The position numbers and the translations under genes are program-made. Of a DNA stretch of 64,000 nucleotides, positions 8,634-16,522 are shown piece after piece (the first letter of the stretch is position 1; each line of letters begins with the position of its first letter). Source of the DNA: CBDCFV01 sp963664625 (GTDB lineage Bacteria; Chloroflexota; Dehalococcoidia; Lucifugimonadales; UBA3495); the NCBI GenBank assembly GCA_963664625.1, contig OY761541.1, positions 3,658,001-3,722,000 on the forward strand. The letters run 5' to 3'. Below the pieces are notes generated by a model, which was not told the DNA's origin, ran no database searches, and was given only the letters and a program-made list of their open reading frames with translations.

Positions 8634-9356
8634 ATGCCATCATTCCGCGAGAACCTGCAAGTAGATGGGCAGGACATGGAGACCTATGTCAGCGTGCCCA
8701 GCGGTTCCGGCCCCTTCCCGGCAATCGTGGTGATACAGGCCGCAGGAGGAGTCAACGACTTCATCACCACCGTATGCGACAACCTGGCGGCGGAGGGCTA
8801 CGCCGCGGTCGCGCCGAACCTGTTCCACAGGCTGGACCCCTCCATTCCCAATGGGCCGCCCAAGGCCCGGATGCTCCAGGACCCGGAGATTGTCGCCGAC
8901 GTGAATACTACGATGGACTTCCTGCGCGGCCACCCGGGCATTGACGGAGAGCGTATCGGCATCACCGGCTTCTGCATGGGCGGACGGGTGACGTGGCTGG
9001 CAGCCGCCAGCAACCCGCACTTCAAAGCGGCCGTACCCTACTACGGCGGCAACATAATGGTGCCGTGGGGCGAACCGGAAAAGACGCCCTTCGAGTTGAC
9101 GGAGAACATCCCCTGTCCCATCCTGTTCCACTTCGGGGAGATAGACGAGAACCCCTCCCAGGATGATATGGCCAAGCTGGACGCCGAGCTAACCCGGCTG
9201 GGGAAGGCGCACCAGTTTTACACCTATCCCGGCGCCGACCACGCCTTTATGGACCATACCGGGCCCCGGTACCACAAGGACGCGGCGGACGCTTCCTGGC
9301 CGCGGACTCTGGACTTCTTCGCCGCGCACGTGAAGGGAGCCGCGGTCGCAAGCTAA
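8634..9356 (+). CDS. Dienelactone hydrolase family protein
   Basis: This 240-aa alpha/beta hydrolase has the dienelactone hydrolase triad. Cys114 lies in the nucleophile elbow GFCMGG, Asp171 in HFGEIDENP and His203 in GADHAF. Such enzymes open lactones or related esters, classically in chlorocatechol breakdown, but many homologues have other substrates. It has no signal peptide, so it should be cytoplasmic. It follows the aminotransferase by 91 bp and is followed by a hairpin at 9371-9405. Confidence 0.88.
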   Translation: MPSFRENLQVDGQDMETYVSVPSGSGPFPAIVVIQAAGGVNDFITTVCDNLAAEGYAAVAPNLFHRLDPSIPNGPPKARMLQDPEIVADVNTTMDFLRGHPGIDGERIGITGFCMGGRVTWLAAASNPHFKAAVPYYGGNIMVPWGEPEKTPFELTENIPCPILFHFGEIDENPSQDDMAKLDAELTRLGKAHQFYTYPGADHAFMDHTGPRYHKDAADASWPRTLDFFAAHVKGAAVAS

Positions 9357-9370
9357 CCGGCAGTCCTTCG

Positions 9371-9405
9371 CCGGTTCCCGGTTTTGCAACAGATCCGGGA
9401 ACCGG
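9371..9405. terminator. Perfect 11-bp hairpin, terminator-like
   Basis: CCGGTTCCCGG and CCGGGAACCGG flank a 13-nt loop, 15 bp after the dienelactone hydrolase stop. There is no T-tract after it on the plus strand, so it may be a stabilising or processing hairpin rather than a full intrinsic terminator. Confidence 0.45.
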
Positions 9406-9446
9406 TCGCCCGACCATGTACTTGAGCAAACTTTGGGAGAAAGGCA

Positions 9447-9959
9447 ATGCCAAGAGTATCGCTTGACTTGGAAGACCCGGAACATCTGGCAGCATTGAGT
9501 TCTCCGGGCTGGCGAATAGCGCCAGGCTTGGTGCCGGGTGAGCCTAACCAAGGCTTGGTGGCGGAGATATTGGGCAGCCCGGCACGGCTGCCGGACTATG
9601 ACGACTCTGCGTGGGAGGACGACTCGGACATCCAGAAACGGCGGTCGGTCGGTTTCACCTTCGGTTGGTACCGGCTGCGCTTTACCATACCGGAACAAGT
9701 AAAGGGCCAGGACGTGGCCGGGTCAAGAGTATGGTTCGAGACCAACGTCGACAACTACGGCGAGATATACGTTGACGGGCAAATCGACCGGGTGAGCGGC
9801 GTAATCACCGGCAACAACACCGGGAAGCGGGCATTGGTGGCGGACCCGGCGGAGCCTGGGACAAGCCACGTCGTCGCCGTGCTGGTGGCCAACGCCCCCT
9901 TGGGAGAGCCGGTAGGGACGATATTCATGCGCTACGCCACGCTGGCTTTCGAGGCTTAG
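9447..9959 (+). CDS. Predicted beta-sandwich (galactose-binding-like) protein, function unknown
   Basis: This 170-aa protein has no signal peptide. The middle and C-terminal parts (FGWYRLRFTIP, GSRVWFETNVDNYGEIYVDG, HVVAVLVANAPLGEPVG) look like the jelly-roll sugar-binding module of family 2 glycosidases, a lectin-like fold that often acts as an accessory domain. Here it stands alone without a catalytic partner. The start ATG at 9447 has a GGGAGAAAGG site about 6 nt upstream. Its TAG stop lies inside the first bases of a dispersed repeat, so the repeat may have inserted at the gene's end. Confidence 0.6.
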   Translation: MPRVSLDLEDPEHLAALSSPGWRIAPGLVPGEPNQGLVAEILGSPARLPDYDDSAWEDDSDIQKRRSVGFTFGWYRLRFTIPEQVKGQDVAGSRVWFETNVDNYGEIYVDGQIDRVSGVITGNNTGKRALVADPAEPGTSHVVAVLVANAPLGEPVGTIFMRYATLAFEA

Positions 9960-10069
9960 TAGACCAACCGCTTTGAAATGATAGGTAACGAGGGCAACCA
10001 CAAGGGTTGCCCCTACCAGTCAAGGGCGGTCACGTAGGGGTGCCCCCTGTGGGCGCCCTGATCACTAGA
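9957..10069. repeat. Two-hairpin dispersed repeat, copy 1
   Basis: The block starting TAGACCAACCGCTTTGAAAT recurs almost exactly at 55206-55312. Each copy holds two GC-rich hairpins: GGGCAACC-acaa-GGTTGCCC in both, then GGGCGCCC-type (here) or GGGCGTCC/GGACGCCC-type (other copy). Both copies begin and end near TAG/CTAG. A related single hairpin, GGGCAGCC-GGCTGCCC, occurs at 62030-62050. It resembles a small non-coding mobile or REP-like element. Confidence 0.7.
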
Positions 10070-10080
10070 TGGGAATCTTC

Positions 10081-10165
10081 CCGTCATTGCCATGAAAATA
10101 GGCCATTTTCATATTCATACGTGGCCCCAAGGGGCCATCTGCAATTCCCGCGAAGGCGGGAATCC
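10081..10165 (+). repeat. Three-hairpin dispersed repeat, copy A
   Basis: Three perfect palindromes follow one another: ATGAAAAT-aggcc-ATTTTCAT (10092-10112), TGGCCCC-aa-GGGGCCA (10122-10137), and ATTCCCGC-gaag-GCGGGAAT (10144-10163). Inverted copies lie at 26695-26778 (B) and 52871-52954 (C), sharing the lead CGTCATTnnnATGAAAATAGG. The last hairpin is the common GTCATTCCCGCG...CGGGAATCC unit that also occurs alone elsewhere here. Confidence 0.8.
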
Positions 10166-10191
10166 ACCCCACCAAAAGCGAGGTAACCGTA

Positions 10192-11673
10192 GTGAGTTCC
10201 TCATTCGCCGGTAAAGTCAACGCACCGGAGTTTCCAACGAACCTGGAGTGGGTCAACACAGATCGACCGCTGACGATGCAGGAGTTGGCCGGCAAGATAG
10301 TGGTGCTGGACTTCTGGACCTACTGTTGAATCAACTGCGCCCACATTTTTCCGCAGTTGCGGAAACTGGAACAGAAGTATGCCCAGGAACTCATGGTGGT
10401 TGGCGTCCACTCGGCCAAGTTCCCCAACGAAAAGGCCCGTGAAAACCTCTATAAGGCGGTCCAGCGTTACGAACTGGGACACCCGGTGGTGAACGACGTC
10501 AACTTCGAGGTGTGGCAGCAGTACGCCTGCCGGGCTTGGCCCACGCTGATGTTCATTGACCCTGAGGGCAAGGTCATCGGGAAACACGAGGGCGAGTTGC
10601 CCTACGAGTCTTTCGACAACCTGCTTAGCCAGATGGTTGCCGAGTTCGACGACCGCGGACTTTTGGACCGGGTCCCGGTACAGTTCGTGAAGGACGAGCT
10701 GCCCGACACTACCTTATCTTTCCCCGGCAAGGTCGTGGCGGACGGCCCATCCGGCAGGCTGTTCATCGCCGACACCAACCACAACAGGATCATAGTCGCT
10801 TCACCGGATGGGGAGGTCAAGCAGGTTGTTGGGGCGGGAGACGCCGGGTTCGACGACGGAACCCTGGCGACGGCTACCTTCGATCATCCACAGGGAATGA
10901 CGCTGGTGGGAGACGTCCTGTACGTCGCCGATTCCGAAAATCATGCGTTGAGAAAGGTGGACCTGACCGCTGAGACCGTTGAGACCATCGCGGGAACCGG
11001 CGACCAAGGCTACATGCGCCAAGGCCGCGGGTCAGGCCGGAACACCGAGCTGAACTCGCCGTGGGACTTGGCCCACCTCGACGGCAAGCTGTACATAGCG
11101 ATGGCCGGAATGCACCAACTGTGGTCGATGGACCTGGCCGATGGGATGGTGGGGCCTTACGCTGGCACCGGGCGGGAGTCCATTACCGACGGGCCCTTGG
11201 GCACGGCAACTTTAGCCCAACCCAGCGGTATAACCACCGACGGAGAGAAGCTGTTCTTCGCCGACAGCGAGACCAGTTCGGTACGCTCCGCCGCGCTGGA
11301 CCCCTCCGGGAGAGTCCAGACCATCGTTGGCATGGACCTGTTCGTGTTTGGAGACGCGGACGGTACGGACCACCGCGTCCGGTTGCAGCACCCGATAGGC
11401 ATCGCCAATTACGACGGCACGGTGTACATCGCCGACACCTACAACCACAAGATCAAGAGGATTTTGCCGGCTACCCGCAGCTCGTTCACGCTGCTGGGTA
11501 CGGGAGAGGCGGGCCACCGGGACGGACCGGGCAATCAGGCGCTATTCTCGGAGCCGTCGGGGCTGAGCATTGCCGACGGGAAGATTTACGTCGCCGACAC
11601 GAACAACCACGTTATCAGGGTTGCCGACCTGGACGGCGGCGAGGTTACTACCCTGGAGTTGAAGGGGTTGTAG
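10192..11673 (+). CDS. NHLRC2-like thioredoxin/NHL-repeat protein, candidate selenoprotein (UGA at codon 46)
   Basis: Frame +1 from GTG 10192 (GAGG at 10180-10183) encodes a thioredoxin-like domain (about 1-165) and an NHL beta-propeller (about 180-490), in all about 493 aa. The first domain matches the NHLRC2 family closely: [17 protein letters not shown], then [13 protein letters not shown] and [10 protein letters not shown]. In the family this motif is CCINC. Here the second Cys, the nucleophile of the CxxC pair, is replaced by the TGA at 10327-10329, giving UxxC. The frame continues without interruption for another 448 codons with strong family similarity on both sides, so translation from the ATG at 10357 would remove the active site. 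A hairpin follows the TGA. I infer selenocysteine; a nonsense mutation or read error at one base is the alternative. At least four NHL blades ([36 protein letters not shown]) are visible. No signal peptide is seen. Confidence 0.8.
10332..10359 (+). promoter_or_regulatory. Candidate bacterial SECIS-like hairpin
   Basis: CAACTGCG (10332-10339) pairs perfectly with CGCAGTTG (10352-10359) around a 12-nt loop. It begins 2 nt after the in-frame TGA, where bacterial SECIS elements that bind SelB lie. The loop contains no G, unlike the classical E. coli fdhF element, so the match is structural and not by consensus. Confidence 0.5.
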
Positions 11674-11676
11674 CGG

Positions 11677-12549
11677 CTAACCGTCGTAGTCTTCCAGCCC
11701 GCGGGTTATCACGAAGATCCTATCCCGGCGGGCCAGGTCCTGTTCAATGCTAGTGGTCGCGCCGGGCAGGTACTCTTGGACGAAGGTTTCAACCGGCGCC
11801 ACCTGTTCCGGGTCGAGTTCCAGGAGCATGACGGCCTGCTCTTTGAGCTTGCCGTCCGCCTGTGACACCAGCCGCAGCAGCAAATCAAGGCCTTCGTCCC
11901 CGCCGTCCAACGCTTGCGACGGTTCCCACTGGATTTCCGGTTGCAGTGTTGGGATTCGGCTTGTGGGTATGTAGGGCAGGTTGGCGACGACCAGGTCGAC
12001 AGGCTCCGGCAGGGGCTCCAGAAGGTCTCCCTTGGCCAGCGTGATGCGGTCCGCCACATTGTGGGCGCGAATGTTGTAGCTGGCCACGTCCAGCACCGCG
12101 TCCTCAACATCCAGTGCGTAGATACGGGCCGCCGGCAGATGAATGGCCAGGTTGATGGCGATGTTCCCCGTGCCCGTGCCTACGTCCGCCACCACCAGTT
12201 CTCTCGACTCCATGCCCATGAGCGCCATGAACAGGGCGTGCTCCACCATTGTCTCCGTCTCTGGCCTGGGAATAAGCACATTGGAATTGACCAGCAGGTT
12301 GATGCCGTAGAACTCTTTGTAGCCCAGGATGTAGGCCAAGGGTTCCCGGGTCAGGCGGCGCCGGACCATCTCGGCCAAGTCCTGCTCCTGTTGCCCGCTC
12401 ACCTCGTCTTCCTGGTGGGCAAATATATCCTGGCGAGGCAGCCGCATGACGTTCATCACCATGACCTCCGCTTCCAAGCGGGCGTCAGGAATGGTTGCGG
12501 CCTCTAACTGGCGGTGGGTCTCCTGAAGCGTCTGGCGAATGGTTGCCAT
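11677..12549 (-). CDS. prmC: Release factor glutamine methyltransferase PrmC
   Basis: PrmC methylates the glutamine of the GGQ motif in RF1 and RF2, which speeds peptide release. The 290-aa protein has the N-terminal helical domain (about 1-90), a Rossmann SAM site VADVGTGTGNIAINLA, and the substrate-binding motif VANLPYIP, equivalent to NPPY with Leu for Pro. It lies 80 bp downstream of prfA on the same strand, the common prfA-prmC pairing. It converges with the NHLRC2-like gene; the two stops are 4 bp apart. Confidence 0.93.
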   Translation of the reverse strand: MATIRQTLQETHRQLEAATIPDARLEAEVMVMNVMRLPRQDIFAHQEDEVSGQQEQDLAEMVRRRLTREPLAYILGYKEFYGINLLVNSNVLIPRPETETMVEHALFMALMGMESRELVVADVGTGTGNIAINLAIHLPAARIYALDVEDAVLDVASYNIRAHNVADRITLAKGDLLEPLPEPVDLVVANLPYIPTSRIPTLQPEIQWEPSQALDGGDEGLDLLLRLVSQADGKLKEQAVMLLELDPEQVAPVETFVQEYLPGATTSIEQDLARRDRIFVITRGLEDYDG

Positions 12550-12629
12550 TATGGGAATCCTGCGGGGGTTGCTATTGGACGAAGCCCAGCGGCAGCGTCA
12601 TCCGATGAGAGGTTGATGTACAACAAGGA

Positions 12630-13703
12630 CTATTCGCTGGCCAGCAGTTGTTCCTCTTCCCACGTGACCAGCGAGTTGACGATGTCGTCGAGACCGCCGT
12701 CCATGATGCGGGGCACACCGTGGAAGCTGGAGCCGATCCGATGGTCGGTCACCCGGTCTTGAGGGTAGTTGTAGGTGCGAATCTTCTCAGACCGGTCGGC
12801 GTGACCCACTTGAGAGCGACGGACTTCGGTCCTCTCCGCATCCAGCCGTTCCTGCTCGGCTTCGTAGATCTTGGCCCGCAGCATGGCCATTGCTTTCTGC
12901 TTGTTCTTGTGCTGGGACCGCTCGTCCTGGCAGACGACCGTCAGGCCGGTGGGTTCGTAAACAATGCGGACGGCGGTAGCCACCTTGTTGACGTTCTGTC
13001 CGCCGTGACCGCCGGCATGGAAAATGTCGATTCGGAGTTGGTCGGGGTTTATTTTCACGTCCAGTTCGTCGGGTTCCGGCAGCACCGCCACCGTGGCCGT
13101 TGAAGTGTGGATGCGGCCCTGGGCTTCGGTTTCCGGTATGCGCTGCACCCGGTGAACGCCCCGTTCATACTTGAGACGGCTGAAAGCCCCTCTACCCTGG
13201 ACTTCGAACACAATCTTGTTGAACCCGCCCAAGTCCGACGGGTTGGAGTCCATCACGTCGACCTGCCAGTTCTGGGTCTGGGCGTAACGCACGTAGGCCC
13301 GATACAGATCGCTGGCGAAAAGGCTGGCCTCTTTGCCCCCGGCGCCAGAGCGAATCTCGACGATCACGTCCCTGTCGTCGTTGGGGTCTTTGGGCAACAG
13401 GGCTATCTTTAACGCTCCGGCCAAATCTTCGAGTTGCTGCTCCACAAGCCGAAGGTCTTCTCTGGCCATGCGGGTCAACTCGGGATCGGAGTCTTCGTCA
13501 ATGATGTCGTTCAGGTCCTGCTGCTCTTCCACAAGCTTTTGATGCTTGCGGGATATTTCGACCAGCGTCTCCAGTGAGGCCCGCTCCTTGGCCAAAGTCT
13601 GAATCCTCTCGAAGTCCGTGGCCACTTCCGGTGACGCCATAGCCTCATCGATCTCCTGGCTGCGACGGATAACCGGCTCTAATTTGTCGAATATTGAACT
13701 CAT
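12630..13703 (-). CDS. prfA: Peptide chain release factor 1
   Basis: RF1 reads UAA and UAG and releases the finished peptide. The GGQ loop (HAGGHGGQNVNK) and the codon-recognition tripeptide in IPETEAQG (P-x-T type) mark RF1 rather than RF2, which has SPF. I set the start at 13703 (MSSIFDKLEP) because an AGGA motif lies about 8 nt upstream. This gives 357 aa, the usual size, while a longer reading begins at 13751. RF1 does not read UGA, so it would not compete at the candidate Sec codon in the neighbouring gene at 10192-11673. prmC follows. Confidence 0.95.
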   Translation of the reverse strand: MSSIFDKLEPVIRRSQEIDEAMASPEVATDFERIQTLAKERASLETLVEISRKHQKLVEEQQDLNDIIDEDSDPELTRMAREDLRLVEQQLEDLAGALKIALLPKDPNDDRDVIVEIRSGAGGKEASLFASDLYRAYVRYAQTQNWQVDVMDSNPSDLGGFNKIVFEVQGRGAFSRLKYERGVHRVQRIPETEAQGRIHTSTATVAVLPEPDELDVKINPDQLRIDIFHAGGHGGQNVNKVATAVRIVYEPTGLTVVCQDERSQHKNKQKAMAMLRAKIYEAEQERLDAERTEVRRSQVGHADRSEKIRTYNYPQDRVTDHRIGSSFHGVPRIMDGGLDDIVNSLVTWEEEQLLASE

Positions 13704-13880
13704 GGAGTGTCCTGAAAGGAGATTATGGAGTTGCAACAGCCCCCGAGACATGCGTACTATGCCGGATTATGAACATAATGTATTAAGTTTATCTCAATTC
13801 GATAGGTCAAACAAGGGCGATTGCGTAGAGGCTCAGGGTATCAGTTGTCTGACGTGATGATCTGTCATACAGGCACGACA

Positions 13881-14597
13881 TCATACCTTGGTTCCACGGT
13901 GAAGAGTTACCGCTCCGAAGCCCATGCGGGTGTACCCAACATCCCTCAGCCCTATCTCCCGGAAAAGCGCCGACAGTTGGTCTGCTTCAAGGAAGCGGTC
14001 TACGGACTGGGGCAGATAGGTGTATGCGGCCCGGTCGCGGCCGATGACCTGGCCCAGTATCGGGACGAGGGCTTGCGAGTGCCAGCGCAGCATCAGAGAG
14101 GCGCCGCGCGGTTTTACCGGGGTTAGCTCCAAGGTGGTGACGGTGCCGCCGCGCCGCACCACCCGCACCATCTCCCGTAAGGCTTTCTTTAGGTCGGCCA
14201 TGTTGCGAAGGCTGAACCCGGCGGTAGCGCAAGCAAAGCTGTCGTCGGCGAACGGCAAGGCGTGGGCGTCGCCGACCATGAAATCCGTCTTGGCGGCCAC
14301 GCCCCAATCAACGGCCTTGGCTTTGGCGCGGCCTATCATGCCCGGCAGAAAGTCCACGCCGATCACATGCTCCATGCCAGGTCGCTTGGCAAGGTACAGG
14401 GCCAGGTCGCCGGTCCCAGTGGCTATGTCAAGGGCGGGGCCGGTCAGCCCCTCCGACGTGATGCGGGCCGTCTTCTGTTTCCATCCCAAGTGCATCCGGC
14501 CCGTCATCAAGGTGTTCATCAGGTCGTAGCGGCCGGTGATGCGGTCGAACATCTCTGCCACGTAGCGTTGCTTGTCTTGGCCCTTTAGTTCCGCCAT
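13881..14597 (-). CDS. ubiE: Demethylmenaquinone/ubiquinone methyltransferase (UbiE/MenG)
   Basis: This 238-aa class I SAM methyltransferase has DRITGRYDLMNTLMTGRMH near the N-terminus, the SAM loop LDIATGTGDLA and the C-terminal pattern typical of UbiE/MenG. It methylates demethylmenaquinone to menaquinone (C-methylation of the quinone ring). It is the last gene of a minus-strand run with ubiD, ubiA, ubiX and an aspartic protease. Because the rest of a ubiquinone pathway is absent, I favour menaquinone as product. Confidence 0.92.
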   Translation of the reverse strand: MAELKGQDKQRYVAEMFDRITGRYDLMNTLMTGRMHLGWKQKTARITSEGLTGPALDIATGTGDLALYLAKRPGMEHVIGVDFLPGMIGRAKAKAVDWGVAAKTDFMVGDAHALPFADDSFACATAGFSLRNMADLKKALREMVRVVRRGGTVTTLELTPVKPRGASLMLRWHSQALVPILGQVIGRDRAAYTYLPQSVDRFLEADQLSALFREIGLRDVGYTRMGFGAVTLHRGTKV

Positions 14598-14601
14598 GAG
14601 G

Positions 14602-14955
14602 TCAAGTAAGCAGCGCGCTCATCGGATGAAGGGTCCGGCTGAACGGGTTTAGGACCAACCCCAGTTCTTCCAACGTGACCACACCGAGAAGGGCGGCATC
14701 CCCGGGTTCACCCAGAACTACCGGTGTGCTTGTCTCGCCTTGGGGAAGTCTCACCACACAATCGGACATGCGACGTTGGACAGCAGTGCCATCCGCCAAC
14801 CTGAAGGTTTCATTCCGGGTCGGTTTTAACCCAATTTCTTCCCAAACGTCGGCTGGAACCAGCGAGTACATGGCGCCGCTGTCCACCAGCATGTCTAACG
14901 TTCTTTCTTCACCATCGGGTCCTCGAACTATGCCTTTGACGTAAGTTATTCCCAC
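14602..14955 (-). CDS. Clan AA retropepsin-like aspartic protease
   Basis: This 117-aa single-domain protein has the catalytic motif MLVDSGAMYSLVP (D-S/T-G) near residue 24 and the second psi-loop GDAALLGVVTLEELGL, followed by LNP. These are the features of bacterial retropepsin-like proteases, which would need to dimerise to supply two Asp residues. Its start overlaps the ubiX stop at 14955 and it ends 4 bp before ubiE, so it belongs to the quinone operon. Its role there is unknown. Confidence 0.85.
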   Translation of the reverse strand: MGITYVKGIVRGPDGEERTLDMLVDSGAMYSLVPADVWEEIGLKPTRNETFRLADGTAVQRRMSDCVVRLPQGETSTPVVLGEPGDAALLGVVTLEELGLVLNPFSRTLHPMSALLT

Positions 14956-15575
14956 TAACGATTCTCCTCTTGATACCGCAGATTATCCGGCAATGCCTCG
15001 TCCAAGCCGAGGGCCACCATTATACGCCCCACCACGAACCGCACCACGTCGTCAATGCTTTGGGGCTTCAGGTAGAAGGCCGGCTCAGGGGGCAGAATTA
15101 CCGCGCCCATCTGGGACAATTTCAGCATGTTCTCCAAGTGGATGCGGTGTACCGGGGACTCTCTCGGCACTATGACCAACCGGCGTTGCTCTTTCAGGCA
15201 CACGTCGGCGGCCCGCAGCAGGAGGTTGTTCGACAGCCCGTTGGCGACGGAGGCGATGCTGTTCATGCTGGCCGGGACCAGTGCCATGCCGCGGGTTGGG
15301 AAGGTGCCGCTGGCAATGGAAGAGGCCAAGGCGTTTATCGGGTAGTAGGTGAAGTTGGGGTGCTCTTGCCAGTCGGACAACGTTTCGTTGAACGAGACTT
15401 CCAACTCCTCCTGCCAGACCAGCCGCGCCGCGTTGGTGCAGACAAGTGCGGTTGGCACGTCGCGGCGCAACAATTCGTCCACGGTATCTCGCGCCAGCAC
15501 CGCTCCGCTTGCGCCGGTGATGCCGATGACCACCGGGTTCGCCGCGGCGGACTGATTGGGAAGCGGCCCGACCAT
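14955..15575 (-). CDS. ubiX: Flavin prenyltransferase UbiX
   Basis: UbiX joins dimethylallyl phosphate to FMN to make prenylated FMN, the cofactor of UbiD decarboxylases. The 206-aa protein has the flavin-binding GITGASGAVLA, the conserved SMNSIASVANGLSNNLLLRAADV segment in two parts, and VPRESPVHRIHLENM near the active site. It lies between ubiA (8-bp gap) and the aspartic protease (overlap). With ubiD in the same run it forms a complete prFMN-dependent decarboxylase system. Confidence 0.95.
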   Translation of the reverse strand: MVGPLPNQSAAANPVVIGITGASGAVLARDTVDELLRRDVPTALVCTNAARLVWQEELEVSFNETLSDWQEHPNFTYYPINALASSIASGTFPTRGMALVPASMNSIASVANGLSNNLLLRAADVCLKEQRRLVIVPRESPVHRIHLENMLKLSQMGAVILPPEPAFYLKPQSIDDVVRFVVGRIMVALGLDEALPDNLRYQEENR

Positions 15576-15583
15576 AAGAGTTT

Positions 15584-16462
15584 CTAGACCACCAGCGCCA
15601 CAATGGTGAAGATAAGGTGCATCATCGAGACGCCGCTGTTGTATTTGAACAGTGGTGAATTGAGCCGGGAAAGCTCATCGGGTTTCATCAGCGTATTTTC
15701 GAACACCAGCAAGCTGGCTGACAGCGCCCATCCTATGAAGTAGTAGAAGTTGAGCTCCAGCCAGAAACCCAGGGCCAGCAGTGCTGCCGCCGATAGAAAG
15801 TGCAGCAGCCTGGTGATGTTGAACGCGGCCGGTATGCCAAACCGGCGGGGAATGGAATGTATCCCGTACCTGCCGTCGAACTCGTAGTCGCTGCAGGTGT
15901 AGACGACGTCGAATCCTCCAGCCCAGGTAGCGACGGCGAAAGCCAGCAACACCGCTGGCCACTCGAAGGTCCCCGTAACGCCTATCCAAGCGCCAATAGG
16001 AGCAATGGCAAGGGCCCAACCGAGGAATAGGTTGCAGGCCCAAGTGTAGTATTTGGCGAAGGAGTAAGCCACCACGTAAATGGCCGCAACCGGCGCCAGC
16101 GCGAATGCCAAGGGGTTCAATTGAGAAGCGGCAAACAGGAACACTCCCAGTGAGACCGCCGCCATCAACACCACTTCCCACGGTTTCAGCAGTCCCTTGG
16201 GGAGGTGACGGTTGGCAGTGCGGGGGTTCTGCGCGTCCTCCCGTCGATGGATGAACCGGTTGGCGGACATGGCAAGGGTCCGCGCCCCTGCCATCGCCAC
16301 CGTTATCCAGATGAAGTCGCTTAACTCGGGCCACCCGTCGGCGGCTAGGAACATCCCCATGTAAGCGAAGGGCAGGGCGAAAAGAGACTCCCAGACGCGT
16401 ATGGCGCCCAGGTACAGGGGCACCTTCATGACTACTGTTCGCGGGAACGTGACAACAATCAT
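15584..16462 (-). CDS. UbiA-family prenyltransferase (probable MqnP-type)
   Basis: This 292-aa integral membrane protein with about eight or nine hydrophobic helices transfers a polyprenyl chain to an aromatic acid. The first Asp-rich motif is NRFIHRREDAQNPRTANRHLP, read in two halves; the second, YxxxDxxYD-type, is seen in the segment after YTCSDYEFDGRYG. Start choice is uncertain: 16462 is used, but Met12 at 16429 is possible. Its position with ubiD, ubiX and ubiE suggests prenylation of 1,4-dihydroxy-6-naphthoate in the futalosine menaquinone route (MqnP). That is inference, since mqnA-E are not here. Confidence 0.88.
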   Translation of the reverse strand: MIVVTFPRTVVMKVPLYLGAIRVWESLFALPFAYMGMFLAADGWPELSDFIWITVAMAGARTLAMSANRFIHRREDAQNPRTANRHLPKGLLKPWEVVLMAAVSLGVFLFAASQLNPLAFALAPVAAIYVVAYSFAKYYTWACNLFLGWALAIAPIGAWIGVTGTFEWPAVLLAFAVATWAGGFDVVYTCSDYEFDGRYGIHSIPRRFGIPAAFNITRLLHFLSAAALLALGFWLELNFYYFIGWALSASLLVFENTLMKPDELSRLNSPLFKYNSGVSMMHLIFTIVALVV

Positions 16463-16522
16463 GGCCGGCTTAACGGTCTCCGGTGTTAGTGTGCGGTTAT
16501 GCGGAAGGACGTTTACTGAGAA

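Noticed and set aside
9957..10165. Possible CRISPR array
   Set aside because: The repeats are palindromic elements of different kinds, not regularly spaced identical units, and no cas gene is present.
10357..11673. A conventional open frame starting at ATG 10357
   Set aside because: It begins inside the thioredoxin domain, just after the active site, and has no ribosome binding site. The family N-terminus is present in frame upstream of the TGA.
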